The notes under the pieces were generated by a model, which saw nothing but the letters and a program-made list of their open reading frames with translations, did no database searches and was not told where the DNA came from. Source: Bryobacterales bacterium (GTDB lineage: Bacteria; Acidobacteriota; Terriglobia; Bryobacterales; Bryobacteraceae). From it: a stretch of 13,096 nucleotides of DNA. Below, one piece after another: positions 1-6,540 of the stretch. The translations under genes and the position numbers were made by a program. Where the stretch lies: contig JADYZL010000037.1 of assembly GCA_020853155.1 (NCBI GenBank), positions 1 through 13,096 of the forward strand, given 5' to 3'. Positions within the stretch are counted from its first letter, which is position 1. The number at the start of each line of letters is the position of its first letter.

Positions 1-10
1 CATTCTTTTT

Positions 11-40
11 TTGATTCTTGCTCCAGCGCTGCGCTACAAT
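11..40 (+). promoter_or_regulatory. Candidate sigma70-type promoter of the initiator tRNA
   Basis: A -35-like TTGATT (11-16) and a -10-like TACAAT (35-40) are separated by 18 bp. They match consensus at four and five of six positions. Transcription from this -10 would start at about base 46-47, which is the first base of the mature tRNA, so the precursor would have almost no 5' leader. The assignment rests on spacing, consensus match and position only. A second promoter upstream of the window cannot be excluded. Confidence 0.5.
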
Positions 41-45
41 CGGAC

Positions 46-122
<77 letters not shown>

Positions 123-750
123 ACCTCCTCCGCCTTCGAATCCCTCCTGGGGAATCCTTTCCAAGTACATTCAAGACGAGCAGAACCGAAGGCGCCGTGG
201 ACCGTTTGCCAGCCTTCCGCCAAAGCGCCGCCAACGAAGTGGGCCGTGGGGCTGAGAGGCCCGGTGGCATCCAGCTAACGAGTTTTCCGGCACTCTAGGT
301 TTTCACGAGTTTCGTGATCAGGCCTGCACAAGCAGAGGTCTTGCGGAACGCAGCGGCTCGCCTTTTGTAACACCTTTCACTTTGTTGGCTCGGACTTCCA
401 AGTTCCCAGCGCCGCCTTGCTCGGAACCAGACGTAATGCACCGGCGATGGCCGCCACGCAGTCGATCAACTCCCCAAGAAGTATCCTGCCCGGGAAAGAA
501 CGTGGGCTTATGCCTGGCGACAGAGAGCGCGGGAGATCGATCGACAATTGCAGTATCGGCCATGCCTGCGTGGCCCAGCCGAGTCAAGTCATGCCAGTGC
601 AGCGAGAACCGGTCTCCGCTACGAAATTCGCCTTGCCGGCGGAATACGTGAACGGCAATGGCTTTCTCCCAGAACGCCCGTTCCGGCCGCATGGTGCTGA
701 ATGCGGCCGGAACGGGAGGTAACCCTCTTTACGCCCGCTTCATGCGGGGC
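123..750. other. Gene-free stretch of about 630 bp between the tRNA and the receptor gene
   Basis: I see no supportable gene here. Open frames exist on both strands, the longest being about 124 codons on the minus strand at 318-692. None has a convincing ribosome-binding site, a domain or a recognisable motif, and plus- and minus-strand frames overlap one another, as expected by chance in GC-rich DNA. Visible structure is a small palindrome TCACGA-gtt-TCGTGA (303-317), a 16-bp perfect inverted repeat (677-716) and a short hairpin CCCGC-ttcat-GCGGG (734-748) touching the receptor stop codon. There is no second copy of the tRNA 3' end, so nothing shows an integrated element at the tRNA. The stretch could be a decayed mobile element or plain spacer. 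Confidence 0.55.
677..716 (-). terminator. 16-bp perfect inverted repeat downstream of the receptor gene
   Basis: The arms CCCGTTCCGGCCGCAT (677-692) and ATGCGGCCGGAACGGG (701-716) are perfect reverse complements around an 8-nt loop. In receptor mRNA the hairpin would form about 34 nt after the stop codon, where a terminator belongs. No T-run follows the stem in either direction, so it is not a classical intrinsic terminator. It may be a Rho-independent variant, a 3'-end stabilising stem, or a protein-binding palindrome. Confidence 0.5.
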
Positions 751-3700
751 TCAGAACTCCAACCGCAACGCCATCTGGAGCACGCGAGGGTCGTGGGCTC
801 CGGTGATCCGGCCGAACTCGTCCGAGGCCAGACTCGTGTCCGGGTTGTCGAAATGCGTGTGATTGAGCGCGTTGAGCATGTCGAGGCGGTATTGCAGTTT
901 GAGGTGCTCCGTGAGATTGAAGTACTTCATCGCCGAGAAATCGATGTTGAACGAACCCGGCCCACGAAGGATATTTCTTCCCGCCGCGCCGAAGGTGCCC
1001 GGCGCATTGTAGACGAAGGCCGAGGTCGTGAACCATTGGTCAATACGGTTGCCTAGCGAGCCGTTTGTGAGAGCTGGTTTCGAGACGAGATCGGCAGTAT
1101 CGTTACCCGTGAGGCTGCCGGAATTATCCTGGTCCGACGTGATCGTCAATGGGAAACCGGATTGCCAGATCCAGATGCCCGTGGTCTGCCAGCCGCCAAG
1201 CAGCAAGTTCAGTTTCCTCGATGCGGGCGAGGGCAGTTGCCAGACATAGTTGAGCGTAAAGCGATGCGGAATGTCGAAGTCGGAGACGGCGGTGTAGGCG
1301 CGATAATTGAATGGATTGATGGTCTGTAGCGTATCGAGGTCCGTCAACGTGGAGACCCAATCCATGCTCTTCGCCCAGGTGTAATTCGCGCCCAGGGAGA
1401 ATCCTTTCGAGAAACGCTTCTCCAGCGCCATCTGGAGGGCGTTGTAGTTGGAGGTCGCTCCCGAGTTGTCCTGCGTCACCATGTCGAAATCCGGATTCAG
1501 GCGATCCCCGTTGATGCCTGGATTCATGTCTGTGTTGAAGCTCAGGTGCGCGCCTTTCGAGCCGGCATAGCCCACGCGCGCCATGAGATCGCGCGCGAGT
1601 TGCCGCTCCACTGTGAGATTCCAGGTCCAAACCTGGGACGGCCGCCAATCGTGGGAGTAGGATACGGCGACGACCGGAAGCGTGAAGGTGGCGTCCGCGC
1701 CCGGGATCTTGGGTCCGAAGCCGGCTGGGAACGGGTTGGGAGTCCCCGTGCTGCCGTAGGGGTCGCCGAAGTTCATCGTCTTGTGCTGAGAGCGAACCAG
1801 ATTGATCTGCGGGCTGTAAGGGGCGGTGGCGTTCATCTGGTTGAATGCCTCGAGGAACGGCGGCTGATAGGAGAGGCCAATGCCGCCGCGAACGGTGGTG
1901 CGCCCGGCGCCGCCCACGTTGTAGGCGAAGCCGAAGCGTGGAGCGATTTGCCCCCAGTGGGAAGTGCTTCCGCCGTCAGGGCATCCGGCGTCGCCGCCGT
2001 AGATGTAACCGAGGGGCGCGTTCGGGTAGCGTTTCGATTGCTCGCCCGGCGCCCAGCAGGAGGTCTTGTTATCGATTTCCGTGGGGGGCGTGTAGGGATC
2101 CCAGCGCAGGCCGAGATTCAGCGTAAGATTCGGGAGTAGCCGGTAGTTATCCTGTACAAACAGGCTCCGTGACCAATATGCCCGCGTGCCGAACTCTCCA
2201 CCGCCCTGGACGAACTGATCGAGGCTCCCCAGCATGAAATCCGCAAGGGCGTTCGTCGTGCCGAGAGACCCCTTGCTGCGGAAGGTGAAGAAGCCCACCG
2301 TCCGGTAGGGATTGCCATTGTAGGCCCGCATCCGCATCATCTCTCCGCCGATGGAGATCTGATGGCGGTCCCGCTGGAAATAGAGTGTGTCGCTGAATTG
2401 GGTGCTTCGGCGCTCCACGGGCGCTGGCCGGGAGGTATTGAAACCGAAATAGCCCGCAACGGACATGCGGATCTCCTTGACATCCTTGGGCGCCGCGACG
2501 TTCACCCCAAGGTCCGATAGGGTGAAGGGCGCGCCGCTCAGCAGGTAGGTGTCGTTCCGGTTATAGGCAACCTGGAAGCTATTCAGGATAGTAGGGCTGA
2601 AGGTGTAGCTGTGATTCGCCGCGAAGCCTTGGTTGAGGTAGCGATAGCCGATCGTCGCCTTGAGGAGATCCGTATTGGTGCCCATCACTGGGTCAATCAT
2701 GTAGCGCGAATAGAAATAGCGCCCGTAGATTTTCGACCGGTCCGTTTGATAGTCCACCCGGCCGAGCACCTGCTGTTCGCCCTGATTGGCGGGCTTCTGA
2801 TAGTAAATGCGGGCATCCGAGGCGGTGGTGGATGGCACCATTGGAAGCAACTCCGCGCTCACGGGGTGAAAGCGGGAGAGAGGGATCTGATTGCCGGCGA
2901 AAGGGCTGCCGCTCACGGGGTCTAAGATCGCCTTTGTGAAGCTCGAGAAGTCCCCCCGGCGCTGCGCATCGGTCGGTACAATGGCGCTGCTAGTGCCGCT
3001 GATGTTGCGCAGGACCGTGCCCTGGTAGCTGCCGAAGAAAAAGAGCTTGTTCCGCACAATCGGCCCTCCGAGAGTGCCGCCGAACTGGTTCCGCTTGAGC
3101 ATGTCATGATTGCTCGCGAAGAAGTTTCGGGCATTCATGCTCCCATTGCGGAGATAGTTGAACGCGGAGCCATGGTAATCGTTTGTGCCGGACTTGGTGA
3201 CGATGCTCACCACGGCGCCCGTGGCGCTGCCGTATTGGGCGCTGAAGTTGTTGGTCTGCACGCTGAATTCCTGGAGGGCATCCGGGTTGGGGAACGGATT
3301 ATTGACGTTAAGGAAGGGGTCTCGATTGCTCCCGCCATCCAACTGATAATTGATGCCATCGGCGCGGGAACCGCTTGAAGTAACGGACTGCGCGCCGGGG
3401 TAGCGGAAGGTCAGGGTGGTGTCTCCCGCCCCGCGCGCATTGTCGGCGCTGAGATCCGCTGTTCCAGGGGTCAATAGGATCAGCCGCGCCGCGTTACGGG
3501 CGGGCAGGGGCAACTGCATGATCTTGGTTTCATCGATGGTCTGGCGGAGCGTGCCTGAAGTCGTATCCACCAGATCTCCGTTTGCCTCTACCGTCACATG
3601 TTCGGAGACCGCCCCTAGCGTGAGCGCCACCGGCACGCTGGCCGTTGCATTGACGAGGACGGTGATGCCCGTCCGTTCGTAGCTGGAGAACCCGCTCGCC

Positions 3701-3939
3701 TGCACTGACAGGGAGTAACCGCCGGGCGGCAGCAACGGAATGACGAAGCCGCCATCCGTTCCACTGGTGGTCTCCCGAACCAAGCCTGTCGCGGCGGCGG
3801 TCGCGATCACTTTCGCGCCAGCTACGCTCGCGCCTGAAGGATCCGAGATGCGCCCGGCAATAGAGCCGGTGGAATCGGCGGCGAACAGGCCGGTCACGGC
3901 CAATAACGAAATCATGATCGCAATGAAAACGAATCTCAT
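751..3939 (-). CDS. Oar-like TonB-dependent outer-membrane receptor with N-terminal carboxypeptidase-regulatory domain
   Basis: The product (1062 aa) is an outer-membrane beta-barrel predicted to take up an unidentified ligand using TonB energy. In order: signal peptide (about 1-21, MRFVF...GLFA then AD); a carboxypeptidase-regulatory-like beta-sandwich (about 24-110, beginning GSIAGRISDPSGASVAGA, with PPGGYSLSVQASGF); a plug region (about 120-255) containing LPLPARNAARLILLTPG and the DGGSNRDP loop; then VVSIVTKSGTNDYHGSAF and a long barrel rich in Tyr/Asn/Phe. It ends MALRLEF; a terminal Phe is the usual BAM recognition signal. The length is typical for acidobacterial members. I could not identify a TonB box. 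Start choice: an in-frame ATG at 3951 lies directly against the AGGAAGG at 3952-3958, too close for initiation, so ATG 3939 (12 nt away) is preferred. A further ATG at 3987 would spoil the signal peptide. The regulator gene lies upstream in the same direction. Substrate is unknown; polysaccharide or peptide uptake is only a guess. Confidence 0.93.
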   Translation of the reverse strand: MRFVFIAIMISLLAVTGLFAADSTGSIAGRISDPSGASVAGAKVIATAAATGLVRETTSGTDGGFVIPLLPPGGYSLSVQASGFSSYERTGITVLVNATASVPVALTLGAVSEHVTVEANGDLVDTTSGTLRQTIDETKIMQLPLPARNAARLILLTPGTADLSADNARGAGDTTLTFRYPGAQSVTSSGSRADGINYQLDGGSNRDPFLNVNNPFPNPDALQEFSVQTNNFSAQYGSATGAVVSIVTKSGTNDYHGSAFNYLRNGSMNARNFFASNHDMLKRNQFGGTLGGPIVRNKLFFFGSYQGTVLRNISGTSSAIVPTDAQRRGDFSSFTKAILDPVSGSPFAGNQIPLSRFHPVSAELLPMVPSTTASDARIYYQKPANQGEQQVLGRVDYQTDRSKIYGRYFYSRYMIDPVMGTNTDLLKATIGYRYLNQGFAANHSYTFSPTILNSFQVAYNRNDTYLLSGAPFTLSDLGVNVAAPKDVKEIRMSVAGYFGFNTSRPAPVERRSTQFSDTLYFQRDRHQISIGGEMMRMRAYNGNPYRTVGFFTFRSKGSLGTTNALADFMLGSLDQFVQGGGEFGTRAYWSRSLFVQDNYRLLPNLTLNLGLRWDPYTPPTEIDNKTSCWAPGEQSKRYPNAPLGYIYGGDAGCPDGGSTSHWGQIAPRFGFAYNVGGAGRTTVRGGIGLSYQPPFLEAFNQMNATAPYSPQINLVRSQHKTMNFGDPYGSTGTPNPFPAGFGPKIPGADATFTLPVVAVSYSHDWRPSQVWTWNLTVERQLARDLMARVGYAGSKGAHLSFNTDMNPGINGDRLNPDFDMVTQDNSGATSNYNALQMALEKRFSKGFSLGANYTWAKSMDWVSTLTDLDTLQTINPFNYRAYTAVSDFDIPHRFTLNYVWQLPSPASRKLNLLLGGWQTTGIWIWQSGFPLTITSDQDNSGSLTGNDTADLVSKPALTNGSLGNRIDQWFTTSAFVYNAPGTFGAAGRNILRGPGSFNIDFSAMKYFNLTEHLKLQYRLDMLNALNHTHFDNPDTSLASDEFGRITGAHDPRVLQMALRLEF

Positions 3940-3951
3940 GGATTTGGACAT

Positions 3952-3958
3952 CCTTCCT
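3952..3958 (-). promoter_or_regulatory. Ribosome-binding site that decides the receptor start
   Basis: On the minus strand the sequence reads AGGAAGG, immediately followed by one ATG (3951) and, 12 nt later, a second in-frame ATG (3939). The first has no spacer from the Shine-Dalgarno core. The second has a slightly long spacer but gives a clean signal peptide. Initiation at both is possible. Confidence 0.5.
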
Positions 3959-4339
3959 GTGCTGCATGCCAAGATGATGGATCGCACGTCTGAGCGGCAA
4001 CAGCGCGCATCGTCGCACGGACGGGAAAGCGACTACGTGAGAAGTCCCTTCGCGGGCGAAGCATGCGGGCACCGCCTGAGCGGGAATGTGACCGCTCAAC
4101 ATCCCGGAGTGTTTCGCGGCGTTGAGCCTTTGTGCTGTTCATCCGCAAGCCTTCGAGCGCCCGCCTGGTCATGCGGCGCGCTCCAGGCGGGATGACCCGT
4201 TAAATGCCGTGCTAATCCCTCCCGAGACATGGCTGATGGACCAAAGGTACGATCTTTGGGGAGATTCGCGCCAGTAAATAGTATGCGAATCTCGTTGCGA
4301 TAACGAGACTTCACGGCTGTAACAGATTGATTGTAAAGG
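3959..4339 (-). other. Long 5' region of the receptor gene, rich in inverted repeats
   Basis: About 390 bp separate the regulator stop codon from the receptor start, with no supportable gene. The upstream part (4241-4308) is packed with dyads (separate entry). The downstream part can fold into competing hairpins: CCCGCCTGG (4160-4168) with CCAGGCGGG (4183-4191), versus GGTCAT (4167-4172) with ATGACC (4192-4197); and TGAGCGG (4077-4083) with CCGCTCA (4092-4098), versus CGGGAATGT (4082-4090) with ACATCCCG (4099-4106, one bulge). I looked for the cobalamin-riboswitch core on the minus strand and did not find it. No known riboswitch is recognised. Confidence 0.5.
4241..4308. promoter_or_regulatory. 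Cluster of three dyad symmetries: candidate operator/promoter of the receptor gene
   Basis: Three inverted repeats sit in 68 bp: CCAAAG-7-CTTTGG (4241-4259); GAGATTCGC (4261-4269) with GCGAATCTC (4285-4293); and TCTCGTT-gcgat-AACGAGA (4290-4308). The second and third share an arm. A motif close to AACGAGATTCGC therefore occurs on the minus strand at 4296-4285 and, more weakly, on the plus strand at 4258-4269 and 4302-4314. The 15-bp spacer of the middle dyad is AT-rich and carries a TACTAT (minus, 4283-4278) that could be a weak -10, though no good -35 is seen. Such a layout fits binding of a dimeric regulator over a promoter. The neighbouring winged-helix protein is the obvious but unproven candidate. 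Confidence 0.5.
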
Positions 4340-5692
4340 TTATCGATTGGAAGGCGCGTGATTCGAGGGCGGACTTTTCGCTGCCATCAAGCGATGCGCC
4401 ACCAACGTGTACTCGAGAACGGAGGAACGAAGGAGTTTGGCTCGCAGCAGGATTTCAAAGCCGGGCAGTTCGCCTTCGGGCTGAATTCCCAGTTGATCAT
4501 AGACGGAGCGCAACCGGGCTTCATCGGAAAGAAGATCGCACCCCGCCCCCACCGAGCCGACATCGGCGCCTGTAATCATGAGGACGGCGCCGCGGCCAAC
4601 GGGCTTTCTCTGGTAGGCAATCACGGCGTAGGTTTCCGAACCCCAGTTCACCGGGTAGAGGGAATCCTCGCCAGGAAGCGGGGAAAGATTGAGAATCGCG
4701 GCGTTCTGCTGGACATCGGATGGCGCGCTGAACTCATACCGAAAATTGAGCCTCCCGTCAAAGAGGGAGACCCAGGGGTTCGCCTTCCGATGGCTCAAGA
4801 GAATCAAGTTGTCGTCGTTCTGCGGCTGGTAACGAAAATCGCGGGCGAACATGATGTTGAGCTGGACTCCACGTGATGCGGCTATCTGCGAAATTCGGGT
4901 TGCCGCCCGCAGATCCGGCATGCTGGTGAGGTGGTTGCTCATTTCCGCCATGAAAACGGCCCGGACGGCCGGGTCCGCGATATTGGCGTCGATCAGGTTC
5001 GCTGGATAACCGCTCTCAATGTACTCTGCAACGGTTACTGGGCGGTGCAACAGATCGCCCAGCATCATGGCCATGCCATCGGATGTAACCAGTTGGGTTT
5101 GCTTGTTCTCCTCAAACACGTTGGACCAGAAATGATCGCGATAGCGTGCTGCGGACGCTTTCTGCACGTCCGGCGCGCCCGGCGCGGATTGCGGCCACCA
5201 CCATGCGGCTGTTGCAATCAGGGCTGGAATGAGGGTGAGCAGGGCGGACGCGGCAATCCATAGCGGATACGATCTCCACCAGGAACGGGCCTCCGCCGGT
5301 GCCCCCTCTCCCGTTGGAACTGTCTCGCGCGGACGGAAGACGAGGCCATAGAATCGCCGGGGTAGTTCGAGGACCATGGCTTCGTCCCGTCCTTCGTCGA
5401 GGAAATAATGCTCCAGCTTCTTGCGCAGCTTGGAGATCTCGACGCGAACGATGGTGTCGGTGGAAGTATCGTAGCCATGCGGGCGGCCAAAAACAGCCAC
5501 ACCAATCTGCTCCTCGGTGGGCGGCGGCGTCGATTCATCCAGCGATTGTGCAATTAGGTAATCGAGCAATTGCCGTAGACGAGGGGAGCGGCTGAGTCCG
5601 GAACTGGCCATCACTCGTGCAATGAGATCCCGGTGTGTTCCGGGAGGGCTCCCGGGCAGGGTCTCTTGTTCGTCCGGTAATTGAGATGGCAT
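4340..5692 (-). CDS. Membrane-anchored winged-helix (CadC/ToxR-like) transcriptional regulator
   Basis: This 450-aa protein appears to be a one-component sensor-regulator. Residues about 25-122 form a winged-helix DNA-binding domain of a type common in Acidobacteria: SRSPRLRQLLDYLIAQSL, then VAVFGRPHGYDTSTDTIVRVEISKLRKKLEHYF, of which the TIVRVEISKLRKKL helix is the likely recognition helix, and a wing ending LELPRRFYGLVF. A single transmembrane segment spans about 142-166 (YPLWIAASALLTLIPALIA). Residues about 175-450 would lie outside the inner membrane; they include the family-like stretch LLSHRKANPWVSLFDGRLNF (298-317) and VLMITGADVGS, but no domain of known ligand. The start is the first ATG; a GAGGG lies 0-1 nt upstream, which is unusually close. 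It precedes the receptor gene in the same direction and is divergent from the methyltransferase. The likely job is to control the receptor in response to an envelope signal; this is inferred from position. A tandem promoter or cotranscription with the receptor is possible. Confidence 0.85.
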   Translation of the reverse strand: MPSQLPDEQETLPGSPPGTHRDLIARVMASSGLSRSPRLRQLLDYLIAQSLDESTPPPTEEQIGVAVFGRPHGYDTSTDTIVRVEISKLRKKLEHYFLDEGRDEAMVLELPRRFYGLVFRPRETVPTGEGAPAEARSWWRSYPLWIAASALLTLIPALIATAAWWWPQSAPGAPDVQKASAARYRDHFWSNVFEENKQTQLVTSDGMAMMLGDLLHRPVTVAEYIESGYPANLIDANIADPAVRAVFMAEMSNHLTSMPDLRAATRISQIAASRGVQLNIMFARDFRYQPQNDDNLILLSHRKANPWVSLFDGRLNFRYEFSAPSDVQQNAAILNLSPLPGEDSLYPVNWGSETYAVIAYQRKPVGRGAVLMITGADVGSVGAGCDLLSDEARLRSVYDQLGIQPEGELPGFEILLRAKLLRSSVLEYTLVAHRLMAAKSPPSNHAPSNR

Positions 5693-5710
5693 CCCTCGGT
5701 CTCAGCGCTC

Positions 5711-5726
5711 TCACAAAATGTACCAG
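5711..5726 (-). promoter_or_regulatory. Weak candidate extended -10 promoter of the regulator gene
   Basis: In the 92-bp divergent gap, the minus strand carries TGG followed by TACATT (5726-5718), an extended -10 arrangement. It would start transcription near 5711, about 20 nt before the regulator ATG. No matching -35 hexamer is present at the right distance. Nothing comparable was recognised for the plus-strand methyltransferase. Confidence 0.3.
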
Positions 5727-5784
5727 ATCGCTACCGGATAGGCCGGTGAGGGCGGCTGCGCCGTGACAGGATACACTGAGTGGG

Positions 5785-6501
5785 ATGAAGCCATCGCTAG
5801 ACCGGGCGGAAGCCGTTCCGGCGCATTTGCGGTACCTCGAGCGGGCAGCGGAGCTGGAAGGTCTTGACCTTAAGGAACGGTTCGCCCACATTTTCCGGAC
5901 GAATCTCTGGGGGAGCGAGGAATCGATTTCGGGGTCGGGTTCGGCCTTGGAACAGACCGCGGCGATTCGCGCACAGTTGCCCGTGCTGTTGCGGGAGTTG
6001 AAGGTGGCCTCCATGCTCGATCTTCCCTGTGGCGATTTCGGCTGGATGCGGGCCGTGGACCTCTCCGGAGTGAGGTATTGGGGCGGGGATATTGTCGCGG
6101 ATCTCATTGAGCGCCATCAGTGGGAGTTTGGCGGCACGGGGCGGCGCTTCGCGCTGCTGGATTTGACGCGGGATCCACTGCCGGAAGTGGATCTCGTCTT
6201 CAACCGGGATTGCCTTGTGCATCTCTCCTCGAAACATATCTGGGATGTGATCGCGAATCTCAAGGCGAGCGGTTCACGATGGCTGTTGACCACCACGTTC
6301 CCGGAGCACGCGCAGAACCACGATATTGAGGACGGCGATTGGCGCTTGTTGAATCTCGAACGGGCGCCTTTCCACTTTCCCCCACCCGTGGCGATACTGA
6401 ACGAAAACTGCACGGAGCATGGCGGGGCATTCGCGGACAAATCGCTGGGGCTATGGAGAATCGCGGAGCTGCCCGACGCGCCATCCATCGCGCCACTCTA
6501 A
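5785..6501 (+). CDS. Class I SAM-dependent methyltransferase, substrate unknown
   Basis: The 238-aa product has a Rossmann-type SAM-binding fold. Motif I is MLDLPCGDFGW (77-87), the acidic ribose-binding region is GGDIV (100-104), and DLTRDPLP (126-133) with VFNRDCLVHLS (138-148) make the next conserved blocks. LLTTTF (167-172) is a typical strand. The N-terminal WGSEESISGSG (42-52) and C-terminal GGAFADKSLGLWRI belong to a soluble bacterial family annotated only as class I SAM-dependent methyltransferase. No signal peptide or membrane segment is seen, so it acts in the cytoplasm. The methyl acceptor is not known to me; small molecule, glycan or protein are all open. Its ribosome-binding site is poor (GAGTGGG next to the ATG). 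It stands first in a likely two-gene unit with the metalloprotease 39 bp downstream, and divergent from the regulator. Confidence 0.88.
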   Translation: MKPSLDRAEAVPAHLRYLERAAELEGLDLKERFAHIFRTNLWGSEESISGSGSALEQTAAIRAQLPVLLRELKVASMLDLPCGDFGWMRAVDLSGVRYWGGDIVADLIERHQWEFGGTGRRFALLDLTRDPLPEVDLVFNRDCLVHLSSKHIWDVIANLKASGSRWLLTTTFPEHAQNHDIEDGDWRLLNLERAPFHFPPPVAILNENCTEHGGAFADKSLGLWRIAELPDAPSIAPL

Positions 6502-6529
6502 AGTAGCGGCGGGCAGGTAACGATATTCT

Positions 6530-6535
6530 AGGAGG
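6530..6535 (+). promoter_or_regulatory. Strong ribosome-binding site of the metalloprotease gene
   Basis: A full AGGAGG lies five bases before ATG 6541. It is the best Shine-Dalgarno sequence in the window and fixes the start of the metalloprotease. It suggests efficient independent translation even if the gene is cotranscribed with the methyltransferase. Confidence 0.85.
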
Positions 6536-6540
6536 CAGCC

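Noticed and set aside
318..692. Minus-strand frame of 124 codons
   Set aside because: It has no recognisable motif or ribosome-binding site, it runs into the 677-716 palindrome, and overlapping plus-strand frames of similar length exist. I could not support it as a gene, though a search would be worthwhile.
1546..2139. 197-codon plus-strand frame inside the receptor gene
   Set aside because: It is antisense to the receptor barrel region and has low-complexity Arg/Gly/Ala composition with no motif.
3959..4200. Cobalamin riboswitch upstream of a TonB-dependent receptor
   Set aside because: The conserved core of the B12 riboswitch was not found on the minus strand, and the receptor is Oar-like rather than BtuB-like.
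4096..4314. 72-codon minus-strand frame in the receptor leader
   Set aside because: It covers the dyad and hairpin cluster, has no ribosome-binding site and resembles nothing known. It is better explained as regulatory DNA.
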